A DNA stretch of 64,000 nucleotides, taken from Phycisphaerae bacterium. GTDB taxonomy: Bacteria > Planctomycetota > Phycisphaerae > Sedimentisphaerales > Anaerobacaceae. Positions within the stretch are counted from its first letter, which is position 1. Every line of letters starts with the position of its first letter. Position numbers and translations under genes: made by a program. This document shows, piece after piece, positions 7,762 through 17,464 of the stretch. Location: positions 48,340 to 112,339 of the forward strand of contig JAGOLX010000008.1 in assembly GCA_017993835.1 (NCBI GenBank), in the 5' to 3' direction. The notes under the pieces were generated by a model that did no database searches, was not told where the DNA came from, and saw only the letters and a list, made by a program, of their open reading frames with translations.

Positions 7762-10700
7762 TCAGACCTGTACGGCCTGTTGCGGCGACAGGAAGTAGAG
7801 CCACTTTGCGAGGACCTTGCCGCCGCCAATGGCGGACGCCGCCTGGGCGTAGAGATCCAGTTGCCCTCGATAGACCTCGGCTCGTTCAGCCACCTGGGGC
7901 CCCGAGACGCGGTCCGTCTTGAAATCGACCATAATCAGTCCCTCGGGAGTCTGCACAAGCAGATCAATCACGCCTTGGACGACAATGGTTTCCCGCGCAC
8001 CCTGGAGCGTTTCGTCCCCCTCCTCGCCCGCGGGGACGCCGAACGTAAAGGGCCACTCTCGCCACACCGCGTTTCGCTGGTCGCACACGATCCTGCCGAG
8101 ATCGCCCTCGAAGAACGCCAGGATCGCGCGTGGATCGATCCCCCCGGCCACACCGTCCGGGATTGCCCCTTCGCCGACGAGCCGGTCTTGCGTCCGCTCG
8201 ATCCCCTCCAACGTCACGGGCTGCGCGAGGTCGAGCGACGCGATCACCAGATGGGTGGCGGTGCCGAGCACACGGGCGGGAACACGGCCCGCACTCTCGC
8301 TGCCGGACACCACGAGCGCGGCCGGCAACCGCTCCAGGGCGCCCGAGCTGTCGGGACGCGAGAACTCGTCGTTCGGATGTGTCAGACGGGTGACAGAGTC
8401 TTTCGCCCGCCGCTGCACGGCGTCGGGGAATCGATATCGCCAGCACAGTTCCCCCTTGATCTTCTCCAGCAGAGTCCGGTCCCCTTCGTCGGCCTGGCCT
8501 GCGTCACAGGACACCGGGACAGTCTTGGCCGCACGCAAGGCAAGAACACGCTGCGACAGGCGATTCAGATCGTCGCTCCCATAGAGGCGCAGGTCGAAAA
8601 GACCGTCCTCACCCGCTGGAGCGGCCAGATCGGTATGAAACGCCTCGTGGAGGACCCGCTGGTTGCTGAGCCCATAGAGGACCCATTCCAGGGAACTCCG
8701 ACACGACTTCAACAGCCAGGCAGGCAGGGTGTCCCCGCCGAGCAGAAGGCCCTTCGTCAGGACCCTGCCACACTGGGCTCTCTTCTGCGAAGCGGTCAGA
8801 ATCAACCGATCCCTCGCCCGCGTGGTGGCGACGTAGAGGATTCGCATCTCTTCGGCCAGGCCCGCGGCCAGTTTCTTCTCCGCAATGATCTGATGGCCCA
8901 GCGATTGCAGCTTGACGTTGGCCCGTGGATCGATGACCCGCAGTCCCAGCGTATCCCGCACGTCGAGGACCATGTCGGCCTGCACGTCCTGCAGATTGAA
9001 CCGCGTCTCCAGCTCGGCCAGGAAGACGACGGGGAATTCGAGTCCCTTGCTCTTATGGACGCTGAGGATCCGCACGGCGTTGTCCGCCACGACGCCCGGC
9101 TGAGCCGGCGTCCAGTCCTGCCCTGCCTCCTGGAGCTTCTCGATGAACGCGACAAAACGCGTCAGGGACGCGATTCCGGCGCTGCTCGCGAACCCCTCGA
9201 ACTCGATGGCCCGGTCGTGCAGCTTCAGCAGGTTCGCCCGACGGGCCTGCCCGTTCGGCATCGCCAAGACGAACGCGAGGTACCGAGTCTGATGGTAGAT
9301 GCGCCAGAGCAGGTCCGCCAGACTGCCGCGCCGGGCGGCGTTTCGCCACTGGTCAAGGGTCTCCATCGCTCGGGCGAGTCGCTCCTTCAGGTCCGTCACC
9401 CTTCCCTGGCGGCAGTAGAGCACGACGCAGGCGTGAAAACTCAAGGTCTTCGACGCCGCACGCCCTTCGAGGCGGATCCGGGCCAAGTCCGTGTCACTGA
9501 ACCCGAACAACGGGCTCCGCAGCGCGGCCGCCAGTTCGATGTCCCGCTGCGGATTGTCCAAGACCTTCAACAGGCACAGGATGTCGCTGATCTCGGTCGC
9601 CTCGAAGTAACCGGCGGTCGCGTCGCAGTTGACCGGAATGCCTGCCAGACGGAAGATCTCCACGTAGTCGTTCGCCTTCTTCGCCAGCGAGCGCATGAGG
9701 ACGACGATGTCGCCATACTGAACGTCGCGCGGGGCGCCCGTTTGAGGATCGCGGATCTGCATTGCCGGCCGGCCGGGACAGGTTCCCACCAGCTCGCCGA
9801 TCCGTCCGGCAACCCACATGGCCTGCCGCTGACGGGATGTAATGGAGTCCACGATCTCGTCGTCCCCGCCCTCCGGGCCGTTCTCGGCGTCCGCTCCATC
9901 GTCCGGGGCCGTCTCGTCGAAGATATGCAGTTCCACCACGGGCTCGGCCCGCGCGGACCTCGCCGGCGGGGAATCCTGCGGCGGCCTGAGGCGTGCAGAT
10001 TCGTCGTAGTCCATGTCGGCCACCGCCATGGTCATGATCCGACCGAACAGGCGGTTCACAAAGTCCAGGATCCCCGCGACCGAACGGAAATTGCAGTTCA
10101 GGTCGATCCGCCGCCCCTCCGACGGGTCCGTCGGCTCGACAGCCGCACAGGCCAGACGCTCCAGGAAGATCGCGGGCTCAGCCCCGCGCCAGCCGTAGAT
10201 GCTCTGCTTGACGTCGCCGACGCCGAAGACGTTGTCGCCCGAGCTGAGGGCGTCGAGAATCGCCTGCTGAACCGGGTTGACGTCCTGGTACTCGTCCACG
10301 AAGATGTATCTGTACCTGCCTCGCAGCGCCAGCGCCGTCTCCGACGGGACGACGGCCCGTTCCGCCGGCTCTCCTTCGACCAGCAGTCGCAGGGCCTCGT
10401 GCTCCAGGTCGGCGAAATCCAACCCGTTCAGCGTCCGCTTCCTGGCGGTGTACAGACTGTCGAACCGACGCACCAGCTCGATCAGGATGTTCGTCTGCGC
10501 GCCCGCCGAACGACCTACCAGGTCGAGATACCTCGGCTCCAGTACAGCCAGGTCCAGCAAGTCCTCGTACCCATCCAGAGCCTTCTTGCGAAGGTCCTTC
10601 ACGATCTCGCCCAGTTCCTTGGGAAACCCCTTGAGCATAGGCGCCCTGGGCTTCGCGAATCCGCGAATTATCCGAGCGCACGCGTCCCAATCGCCCGTCC

Positions 10701-11502
10701 GGCAGCGCTCCAGACAAGCCTCCAGCGGCTCGATGACCTCCGCGCGCAGCGCAGCGCCCCATTTGCCATCCGTGGGCTGCGACTCATAGACCCGCAGCGA
10801 GCCGCGAAGCTGGTCCAGAATGGCGTCGAGACGGTCTTCGACAATCCGCTTCTGCGCCCGACCCAACTCGCCGCTCGGCGGGTCGCCCTCGCTCGCCAGC
10901 GTGCAAGCTCGTTCGCACCAGCGGTCGCGCGACACCACCCCGTCCAGGAAGTCATCCAACCGAAGCAGGCCGGCGAGAAAACCGCCGTTCTCTCGGAGGT
11001 TGCGGCGACGAAGCAGCGAATGCAAGCCCTCGACCAGACGCGGCTGCTCCCACGCCCATTGAATCGTCTGCTGCAGGATTTCGGTCTTGAGGAGCATCGC
11101 CTCGTCCGCGTCGATCACGCGGAAAGACGGATCGAGCGAGAGCGTGTGAAAATGCTCAACGATGAGCCGCTTGCAGAACGCGTGGATCGTGCTGATATCG
11201 GCGCCTTGCAGCAGCATCACCTGGCGGCCCAAACGCGCGTCCCGCGTCTGGTGATGGGCCTCGCGAAGCCGCCTGGCGATTCGCGACCGCATCTCCTCCG
11301 CGGCCGCCTCCGTGAACGTCAGGACCAGCATGCTTCGGACATCGGGACAGGCCGAGGCGTCCGAGATCAGACTGACGCACCGTCCCGACAGGACCGCGGT
11401 CTTGCCCGTGCCGGCGGAAGCAGCGACGAAGACATTCCCGCCGCGGGCGGCAATCGCTCGCGACTGCTGATCGGTCCACTGGATGGTCTTTTCGGTCCTC
11501 AT
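7762..11502 (-). CDS. addA: ATP-dependent helicase/nuclease AddA
   Basis: About 1246 residues, the 3'-5' UvrD-family helicase and nuclease subunit of AddAB, which resects double-strand breaks for homologous recombination. Visible motifs: Walker A AASAGTGKT (28-35), LTFTEAAAEEM, STIHAFC, Walker B FVDEYQDVN, GDVKQSIYGWRG, RILSVHKSKGLEFPVVF, LYVATTRARD, and near the C-terminus the RecB-type nuclease core GVIDLL...MVDFKTD with its Asp and Lys. Upstream in-frame codons reach 11613, but ATG 11502 overlaps the addB stop as ATGA, the usual translational coupling, and starts just before the helicase domain. Both subunits carry nuclease motifs, as in the Bacillus-type complex. Confidence 0.95.
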   Translation of the reverse strand: MRTEKTIQWTDQQSRAIAARGGNVFVAASAGTGKTAVLSGRCVSLISDASACPDVRSMLVLTFTEAAAEEMRSRIARRLREAHHQTRDARLGRQVMLLQGADISTIHAFCKRLIVEHFHTLSLDPSFRVIDADEAMLLKTEILQQTIQWAWEQPRLVEGLHSLLRRRNLRENGGFLAGLLRLDDFLDGVVSRDRWCERACTLASEGDPPSGELGRAQKRIVEDRLDAILDQLRGSLRVYESQPTDGKWGAALRAEVIEPLEACLERCRTGDWDACARIIRGFAKPRAPMLKGFPKELGEIVKDLRKKALDGYEDLLDLAVLEPRYLDLVGRSAGAQTNILIELVRRFDSLYTARKRTLNGLDFADLEHEALRLLVEGEPAERAVVPSETALALRGRYRYIFVDEYQDVNPVQQAILDALSSGDNVFGVGDVKQSIYGWRGAEPAIFLERLACAAVEPTDPSEGRRIDLNCNFRSVAGILDFVNRLFGRIMTMAVADMDYDESARLRPPQDSPPARSARAEPVVELHIFDETAPDDGADAENGPEGGDDEIVDSITSRQRQAMWVAGRIGELVGTCPGRPAMQIRDPQTGAPRDVQYGDIVVLMRSLAKKANDYVEIFRLAGIPVNCDATAGYFEATEISDILCLLKVLDNPQRDIELAAALRSPLFGFSDTDLARIRLEGRAASKTLSFHACVVLYCRQGRVTDLKERLARAMETLDQWRNAARRGSLADLLWRIYHQTRYLAFVLAMPNGQARRANLLKLHDRAIEFEGFASSAGIASLTRFVAFIEKLQEAGQDWTPAQPGVVADNAVRILSVHKSKGLEFPVVFLAELETRFNLQDVQADMVLDVRDTLGLRVIDPRANVKLQSLGHQIIAEKKLAAGLAEEMRILYVATTRARDRLILTASQKRAQCGRVLTKGLLLGGDTLPAWLLKSCRSSLEWVLYGLSNQRVLHEAFHTDLAAPAGEDGLFDLRLYGSDDLNRLSQRVLALRAAKTVPVSCDAGQADEGDRTLLEKIKGELCWRYRFPDAVQRRAKDSVTRLTHPNDEFSRPDSSGALERLPAALVVSGSESAGRVPARVLGTATHLVIASLDLAQPVTLEGIERTQDRLVGEGAIPDGVAGGIDPRAILAFFEGDLGRIVCDQRNAVWREWPFTFGVPAGEEGDETLQGARETIVVQGVIDLLVQTPEGLIMVDFKTDRVSGPQVAERAEVYRGQLDLYAQAASAIGGGKVLAKWLYFLSPQQAVQV

Positions 11503-14500
11503 TCGCTGCCCACCGTGCCGACGAGATCGAGCTTGCCTCTCGACGTCAGAAAGTGGTAGTCGTTGATCTGCCAATCGAATCGGCAGAGGGCCTTGTAGTC
11601 GCAGTTGGCACAAGGCGACGTGGTCCCGATCCGATAGGGATGCACCTCAACTCGGCCTGCGACGATCTCTCCCGCCAGCGCCACGATCTTCTTCCGCGTA
11701 TGTTCCAGAACCGCGGCGAAATCGCCCGGCATGAGAGCCCCGCTGCTGGCGTAGTAGCCGTACGGGCCCTCCTGATTGGTGACGGCAAAGTTGTAGTAGA
11801 GGCTCCAGCGCGCACCGGCATCGGGGTCGAGATGCGCCGCGTATTCGCCGTTGAACAGGCCCTTGCCCTTGCGACCGAAGCGATCCGCCTTCTGATCCAA
11901 CTCCCGCAGCGAGGCGCTGCCCGGCGGAAGCTCGATCGGGATGCAGAACGCCCCCGCCACCGCGTCCGCCCACGGAGATCCGACCTCGCGAAGGGCCAGC
12001 AGGTAGATCGGAAGCTGCATATCCAGGCCGTGATGGAAGTCGGGCCAACGGAACCTCGCGCCGCCCGCACTGCTTTTGTAGTCGATCACGAGGGCCACCT
12101 TCCTGCCCTCGATCTCGGCAACATCCAATCGGTCGATCTTCCCTCGCAGCAGGAGCGTCCGGCCGTTCGGCAGCTCCAACGAGAAGCGGCCCAGACTCTG
12201 CTGGACATCGGCAGTGTCCCCGAACCCTGCCTCCGAGAAGACCGGACGAAACGACCCGGCCCGAGTCATTCGCGAGAACTCCACGACCGCGTCCTCCAGC
12301 ACCTCACCTGCGTGGTTGATGAGAAACGCATTGTGCCCGGAATGCCGCACGAAGTTCGCGATGAAGGGGTCCCGGCGAATGCGGTCCGCGACCTGCTCGC
12401 GCAGGACCTCGATCAGCCGGCGTTCCTCGACGGTCCCCAGGTTGAGCCCCTCATCGGCAAGACGCTTGTGCAGGGCGTCGAGGACGGCGTGGTAGAACTG
12501 GCCGAGGTCCAACGGCTCCAGGCGGAATTCCCGCCGGGGCTTCAGGGACAGCGAGTACCGGGCGAAGTGCTGGAACGGACAGGCCGCGAAGGTGGTCAGC
12601 CACGTCGTCGAGCCCTTCAACTCGCCGGCGAAGAGCTCCGCCACCACGTCATCACGCAGGTCGGCATGATTGTCGTATTCCAGGGCCTTCGTCACGGCGC
12701 GGGCACAGGGCCCGAGCGCGTCGTCGGATCGCATCGCGTGCAGCAGTCCGGCGGACCGATCATCCCTCTGCACCGCCGGCCCGAAGAGGTCACGACCCAG
12801 CGAAGCACAGAGCCGCTCGGAGAGTTCCGTCTCGGTGCGGACCTCCGCAATGTCCTCGCAGCCATCCGAGATCGACTCGGCCTCCAGATCGCTGAACAGC
12901 GTCTGAAGGTCGTCCACCAGGTCGGAGCGGACAACGGGCCCGCCCTTGGCATCGACGCACGGGTAGCTGATGTGCAGGAACGCGGAGGGACGCGTGAAGG
13001 CGATGTAGGCCAGGTAGCGACGTTCCACAAGCGATTGCGCCGATCCCGGCGCCAGACGAAAATCCTGGGCCTCGGCCGTCTCACGATCCGCATCCGTCAG
13101 CAGACCCGTGGGAGGCATGGGGATCGGGAAGTGCTTCTGCGTGGCGCCGAGGAGAAAGACCGCCTTGAGATTCGGATGCCGGCTTCGCTCGATCGAGCCG
13201 ACGAGGACCTGGTCCAAACTCGGCGGAATGAACGCCAGCGTCATCTGCGAGAACGCCGACTGCAGGATGCCCAGCGCCTCTGGAACGGTCAACTCGTCGC
13301 GTCCAAACACATGGACGAACTCGTCGAAGACATCCACCAGACGGTCGAAGAACTGCCGATGTTCGTCCGCTGCGGTCAGTTCGCCGCGGGAATGCGACTC
13401 CTCGATCCATCGAGCGACCGTCTCTCGGACCCGCAACGCGTCGAGAAGATCCCAGATCGCACGCACAATGGCACCGGGGGGCGTCTTGTGCCGGGCGTCG
13501 CCCTCGGGACACAGGGCAGCCCTGAGCGCAAGCAGAGGTCGGACGACCTCGTCACGCGTCACGTTCACCGCCTTCTCATCGAATGCCGCGTCGTCCGGAG
13601 CCTGATGCCGCCAGGGGTCCGCCCCCAGCCAATCGCGGCCGCCGACGCCGAACGCCAGGCAGTAGTTCTCCATCGCATCGATGCGGGCCGGTTCCGCGGG
13701 GACCAGACCCGTCTTGAGATAGGCGAGCACGTCGGCAGTGGGGAAACCGCCGATCACGACCTCCAGGGCAGTGCAGATCAGCTCCACCACCGGATGCCGA
13801 TTGAGCGCCTTGCGCCGGTCGATGAAGAACGGGATTCCATAGTCCTCGAAGCAGGCTCGAACATAGTGCTCATACTGGCCCAGATCCGACGCTACGATTG
13901 CGATGTCGCGATACCGGCAGTCCTTTGTCCGCACGAGACGGAGGATCTGACGGGCCACCCACTGAACCTCGCATCGCAGGTTCGGGGCAGCCACCAGACG
14001 GATGTCCCCTCCGGTCTTTGCCTTGCGGGCGCCGAGGCAGTAGAGATTCTGCTCCACATGCGCCAAGGCCGGACAGGTCGCGAAGCGTCCCACGTGGTTG
14101 AGCACAACCGTCTTGCCCAGCTTGATTCCCGCCTTGCCGAGCTGTTCGAGCAGTTCGCGATAGGTAGCCGCGGTCGGCTCGAAGAGCCCGGCCCGACTCG
14201 CCGCACCGGAGTCCGACGAACCCGGCCCTCCATCGGTCGGATCGAGACACAGAGCCACCCAGGTATGGTCGACCGCCTTGAGCAACTCGACCAGCAGAGC
14301 CATTTCGCCGCCCGTGAAGGAGGCAAAGCCATCCACCCACAGACGAGCCCCTTTTGCGATCGCGGAGCGGGCCACCGCTTGGCAAGCAGCCCTGACTTGG
14401 GCATCGGAATCGACGAACCTGCCAGCCAGCGCGTCCGCGTAGCTGCGGAAGACCAGGGCGATATCGGCGAACTTCAGCACCGACAACTCTGCGCCGTCGC

Positions 14501-14942
14501 TGTCCGGGCGCAGACACTCAACGAATCGGGCGGCGTCTTCCGGCGTTTTCGCGTACTTGTGGAGTTCCGTGATCGCATCGGCCATCTGACGAGCGAATCC
14601 CGGCTGTAGCGCCGACCCACCAAAAACCCGCAGCTTGTCCAGATTGTCCCGGAGGACCTTGTGGACCATCATCTGCCGGCCGATTCGCGAAATGGCGGGT
14701 CTCCCTGTGGTTCTGCCCAACAGGAGGAATTGCAGCCGGTCAAAGGACAGGATCTGCAGGCGGTGGTAACCTCGGACTCGCGGATCGCCCAGGATCGCCC
14801 GCTCCGCCTGGTAGGTCGCCTGTTCAGGCACCAGGAACAGCAACGGCTGCTCCGACGGTTCCAACAGCGCATCAACGATCGCACGAACGCAATGGCTCGT
14901 CTTGCCCGTCCCGCTGCGTCCCAAAACGAACTGCACCGCCAT
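11499..14942 (-). CDS. addB: ATP-dependent helicase/deoxyribonuclease AddB
   Basis: About 1147 residues, partner of AddA. The N-terminus has the P-loop LGRSGTGKT (residues 7-15) and a helicase-like fold with degenerate motifs. The C-terminal nuclease has VIDYKSS, and the cysteines that hold the AddB iron-sulfur cluster are present: one in FAACPFQ and three in CANCDYKALC. Such cysteine-bearing AddB proteins use the 4Fe-4S cluster to stabilise the nuclease domain. The start at 14942 is preceded by AAGGTG; the in-frame codons upstream (to 14990) lack a ribosome-binding site. A sigma70-like promoter lies 40-65 bases upstream. It is followed by addA with a 4-base overlap. Confidence 0.94.
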   Translation of the reverse strand: MAVQFVLGRSGTGKTSHCVRAIVDALLEPSEQPLLFLVPEQATYQAERAILGDPRVRGYHRLQILSFDRLQFLLLGRTTGRPAISRIGRQMMVHKVLRDNLDKLRVFGGSALQPGFARQMADAITELHKYAKTPEDAARFVECLRPDSDGAELSVLKFADIALVFRSYADALAGRFVDSDAQVRAACQAVARSAIAKGARLWVDGFASFTGGEMALLVELLKAVDHTWVALCLDPTDGGPGSSDSGAASRAGLFEPTAATYRELLEQLGKAGIKLGKTVVLNHVGRFATCPALAHVEQNLYCLGARKAKTGGDIRLVAAPNLRCEVQWVARQILRLVRTKDCRYRDIAIVASDLGQYEHYVRACFEDYGIPFFIDRRKALNRHPVVELICTALEVVIGGFPTADVLAYLKTGLVPAEPARIDAMENYCLAFGVGGRDWLGADPWRHQAPDDAAFDEKAVNVTRDEVVRPLLALRAALCPEGDARHKTPPGAIVRAIWDLLDALRVRETVARWIEESHSRGELTAADEHRQFFDRLVDVFDEFVHVFGRDELTVPEALGILQSAFSQMTLAFIPPSLDQVLVGSIERSRHPNLKAVFLLGATQKHFPIPMPPTGLLTDADRETAEAQDFRLAPGSAQSLVERRYLAYIAFTRPSAFLHISYPCVDAKGGPVVRSDLVDDLQTLFSDLEAESISDGCEDIAEVRTETELSERLCASLGRDLFGPAVQRDDRSAGLLHAMRSDDALGPCARAVTKALEYDNHADLRDDVVAELFAGELKGSTTWLTTFAACPFQHFARYSLSLKPRREFRLEPLDLGQFYHAVLDALHKRLADEGLNLGTVEERRLIEVLREQVADRIRRDPFIANFVRHSGHNAFLINHAGEVLEDAVVEFSRMTRAGSFRPVFSEAGFGDTADVQQSLGRFSLELPNGRTLLLRGKIDRLDVAEIEGRKVALVIDYKSSAGGARFRWPDFHHGLDMQLPIYLLALREVGSPWADAVAGAFCIPIELPPGSASLRELDQKADRFGRKGKGLFNGEYAAHLDPDAGARWSLYYNFAVTNQEGPYGYYASSGALMPGDFAAVLEHTRKKIVALAGEIVAGRVEVHPYRIGTTSPCANCDYKALCRFDWQINDYHFLTSRGKLDLVGTVGSE

Positions 14943-14978
14943 CGTCACCTTCCATGTGGACAACAGATATCCACGCGC

Positions 14979-15007
14979 AGCATACCGCATCCAGGGCCAT
15001 CCGGCAA
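14979..15007 (-). promoter_or_regulatory. Sigma70-type promoter of addBA
   Basis: Reading the minus strand: -35 TTGCCG, 17-base spacer, -10 TATGCT, about 37 bases upstream of the addB ATG. Spacing is ideal and both boxes keep the key T/A positions. Confidence 0.5.
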
Positions 15008-15070
15008 GTCTCAGAGTCGTGCCGGAGAGTCAGGAATCGGGAGAGACAGTCAGAAGGGTCGTGCAGCAGA

Positions 15071-16132
15071 CTACGCTACGCCGATCAGGCGAAGGCTGGG
15101 CGGCGGGTCTTTGACGGTGATGGTCTCGACGTCTGCGAGTCGCCGCGTGTAGAGATGGTCGGGGTCACCAATGGTCTGGAGCACCCTTTCGTCGGCGGCC
15201 TCCTCGCGGAGCCTGCGGATTGCCGCGTTCACGAGGAGAATCAACGGATTGTAGAAATACAGCACCTGGAGGACATTCTGTGCGAGGTTCACCCACAGGT
15301 CGTTCCGTTTGACGTGCGCCAGCTCGTGGAACAGCACGTCGCGAAGGTGTCGCGATCCGAGCTTGGGCGCCAAGTTGCGCGGCACGATGATGACGGGATG
15401 GAACAGGCCGCAGACCGCCGGCCGCGTGCCCTCAGGACCGACTTTCAGACGAACCTTGGCCTGGACGCCCATGCGACTGCGGCAATACAGAAGAATGTCG
15501 TTCATCAGGGCATTGGCGGCAGGGACGCGATCCAGCCGCCTCCAGGCAGCCATTGCACGACCCAGCAGCACGCCGCCCAGGACGATCACACCGATGAGCC
15601 AGAGCAGAAAAATGCCGCTCTGCCAGGAAAGAGTGCCCCCGTCGTCTCGATCCCCGGCGCCAGTGGACGCCGGGAGAGTCGCGATGGGGGACTCGGAAGT
15701 ACGTGGCCGCTCCCCTATCCCGCCCAAAGTGGTCTGGGAGGACCTGGGCTCGCCGTCAGTGGCGGGCAGATCCTCGGTCTGTCCGGTGGCGGGCGAAGAT
15801 AGGGGAGCGTGTGTGTGGCCCGCTGGCGTAGAGGACGTCGGGACTGCATAGGCAGTTTGGGGCCCCCAGAATCGCAGGCTTGCGACGTGGGAACCCCCGC
15901 CAGTCGGCCAATGGGTAGAAGGAGGATTGAGTGAAAGCAAAGGCATCAGGACGAGATACGCCAGGACACACGCAACCAGCATGTATCGCAGGTCGGCGCG
16001 GACCCGTCTTCGCAGCACAGACTCGGCCAGCAGCACGATGCCAATCAGGATCGCTGAGGTGACCAGCATGGGAAAAGCGAGCCCCACGAAGGCTCTACCC
16101 ATCATATTCACTTGTGTCAGTATCCATTCCAT
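15071..16132 (-). CDS. BlaR1/MecR1-like M56 membrane metallopeptidase, C-terminally short
   Basis: About 353 residues. Membrane segments lie at about 18-38, 48-68 and 172-192; between the second and third is a roughly 100-residue Pro/Ser/Thr-rich loop. The zinc peptidase motif HELAH is at 269-273, with the distal ligand region REEAADE at 309-315. In M56 sensor-transducers this domain cleaves a BlaI-type repressor or itself in response to a ligand. Two oddities: no BlaI/MecI repressor gene is adjacent, and the protein stops right after LRLIGVA, where family members normally continue into a further segment. It is therefore either a minimal form or truncated. GAAGAG precedes ATG 16132; a codon at 16150 is less well placed. 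Confidence 0.82.
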   Translation of the reverse strand: MEWILTQVNMMGRAFVGLAFPMLVTSAILIGIVLLAESVLRRRVRADLRYMLVACVLAYLVLMPLLSLNPPSTHWPTGGGSHVASLRFWGPQTAYAVPTSSTPAGHTHAPLSSPATGQTEDLPATDGEPRSSQTTLGGIGERPRTSESPIATLPASTGAGDRDDGGTLSWQSGIFLLWLIGVIVLGGVLLGRAMAAWRRLDRVPAANALMNDILLYCRSRMGVQAKVRLKVGPEGTRPAVCGLFHPVIIVPRNLAPKLGSRHLRDVLFHELAHVKRNDLWVNLAQNVLQVLYFYNPLILLVNAAIRRLREEAADERVLQTIGDPDHLYTRRLADVETITVKDPPPSLRLIGVA

Positions 16133-16346
16133 ATCACGCTCTTCACCCATTAAGACGCCCGAAATCGGACAGTATTACACCCCTGCGCAAAAATATTTGC
16201 GTGTGGACCAGCAAGGGACAGCCCGCTTCTCCGCAGGGGGCTCTCCCTGTGGCCTTGTGTTCTGAGGTGGTTTGTGGTAGATCAGGATTCAGCGAAATCA
16301 ATGAACAGCCTGCCACGGCGGGCATCTGGCAAGGAGATACAGTGGA

Positions 16347-16448
16347 ATGCTGGCTACCGTTCTGATGGGTCCGGGCGAAGTGCTCGTGCTCGTCGTCCTC
16401 ACGGCGATCATCGTGTTCGTCGCCATATGCAGGCGAAGGATCAAGTAA
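16347..16448 (+). CDS. 33-residue single-pass membrane peptide
   Basis: A short open frame, ATG at 16347 to TAA at 16446-16448. It encodes MLATVLMGPGEVLVLVV followed by more hydrophobic residues and ends CRRRIK: one transmembrane helix with a basic cytoplasmic end. AAGGAG lies 11 bases upstream. The GPGE plus hydrophobic helix resembles the beginning of TatA-family proteins, but the amphipathic helix that follows in TatA is missing. It could be a small membrane regulator or chance. It sits in the gap between the M56 peptidase and arfB, on the opposite strand. Confidence 0.4.
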   Translation: MLATVLMGPGEVLVLVVLTAIIVFVAICRRRIK

Positions 16449-16472
16449 AGCCCGCCGCAACGTATATCGCGA

Positions 16473-16898
16473 TTACGTCCAGTCGTCGGGGTCAACCTGC
16501 CTTCGCTGCTTGACCTGGCTTCGGTGCTTCTTGCTCCTCAGACGGTTCTCCCTCGCGGCCGCAGGCGTCTTGGTCTTCCTTCGAATCGGTCGCGGCTTTA
16601 ACGCCTCGCACAGGAGCACCTGTAACCGCTCCACCGCCGCCTGACGATTGGCTTCCTGGCTTCGATGTTTCTGCGAGATGATGCGGAGAACGCCATGCTT
16701 GTCCAACCGGTTCGACAGGGCGCTGCGAATCCGCTGCTTGTGTTCGTCGCACAGGCTGGGCGAATTGCCGACATCGAACAAGACCGTAACGCGCGTGTTC
16801 AGCTTGTTGACGTTTTGGCCGCCCGGCCCGCTGCTGCGAGAGGTCTTGAACGTCAACTCCTCTTCGCCGATGAACACGTTGTCTGCGATCTCGATCAT
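16473..16898 (-). CDS. arfB: Peptidyl-tRNA hydrolase ArfB (YaeJ), ribosome rescue
   Basis: About 141 residues, a codon-independent release factor that frees ribosomes stalled on mRNAs without a stop codon. The catalytic loop SSGPGGQNVNK with GGQ is at about 23-33. The C-terminal basic tail rich in Lys/Arg (RRKTKTPAAAREN...KKHRSQVKQRR), which enters the empty mRNA channel, is intact. The decoding domain of ordinary release factors is absent, as expected. ATG 16898 is preceded by AGGT; an ATG 10 codons upstream (16928) has no ribosome-binding site. It stands alone, with a long gene-free region upstream. Confidence 0.93.
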   Translation of the reverse strand: MIEIADNVFIGEEELTFKTSRSSGPGGQNVNKLNTRVTVLFDVGNSPSLCDEHKQRIRSALSNRLDKHGVLRIISQKHRSQEANRQAAVERLQVLLCEALKPRPIRRKTKTPAAARENRLRSKKHRSQVKQRRQVDPDDWT

Positions 16899-16928
16899 GT
16901 GCCAACCTGCCTTATGAAATCCCTGCAT

Positions 16929-17444
16929 GAACCAGGAGAATATCCTACCCCCTGCGGACTGGAATCACAAGGCGGGCGATGCGAAACCGCGAGGCCGTTC
17001 GAAAGACAGTTTTTCACAAGTTCGCGAGAGAATTTCCTCGCCCCGCCCCGCGGGTTATCGGGGCTAAACCAGGCAAACCGATCAAATCAGAAGAGACCAC
17101 CTGAGCAGCCGCCCGGTGAGGGCAGGCAGACTGGGCATCCGCGGCCGGGCTCCTCCGGAGGCCTGTTCTCTCCTACAGACAACCCCCTTGGGACGCCTGT
17201 CGGCGAACCGGCAAAAACCCTAAAGAGGTCGAACACGGATCGCCGATACGTAACCCCAGGGTCAACGAAAAAGGAATTAACGGAATTATCAGTATCAATA
17301 GTCCTGTTTTACTGTGGAGGTGCCGAGAACCGAGAGAGGGTAAGAGAAAAGAGGAGAATACTAGACCGTCGCCCCTGGCTGAGCATTGAGCGGGTATTTC
17401 AAACAACGCATCCTTATACTGGCTTACGGGAATGTCCTCGCTTC
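16929..17444. other. Gene-free stretch of about 0.5 kb
   Basis: No convincing coding frame, tRNA or known riboswitch was recognised here on either strand. It contains several GC-rich short inverted repeats (for example around 17142-17165, CTCCTCCGGAG) and ends at an intrinsic terminator read on the plus strand. It is the longest non-coding interval in the window and may hold the arfB promoter, a non-coding RNA, or the leader of the RraA-like gene. Confidence 0.4.
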
Positions 17445-17464
17445 AGCTCCGCAGGGGCTTTTTT
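17445..17464 (+). terminator. Intrinsic terminator upstream of the RraA-like gene
   Basis: AGCTCC at 17445-17450, loop GCA, GGGGCT at 17454-17459 (six pairs, one G-T), then a run of six T to 17464. It lies 100 bases before the start of the next gene and downstream of no plus-strand gene, so it ends either a non-coding transcript or acts as an attenuator. Confidence 0.6.

Noticed and set aside
7351-11559. A 1402-codon open frame on the plus strand opposite addA
   Set aside because: It is the mirror of a GC-rich gene with clear helicase/nuclease motifs; its own protein is Arg/Pro/His-rich with no recognisable domain.
11553-14609. A 1018-codon plus-strand frame opposite addB
   Set aside because: Same reason; the minus-strand product has P-loop, nuclease core and Fe-S cysteines.
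17050-17220. Possible cyclic-di-GMP riboswitch (short matches AGGCAAACC and GGGACGC)
   Set aside because: The helices and the second conserved strand do not line up; too few matches to claim a riboswitch.
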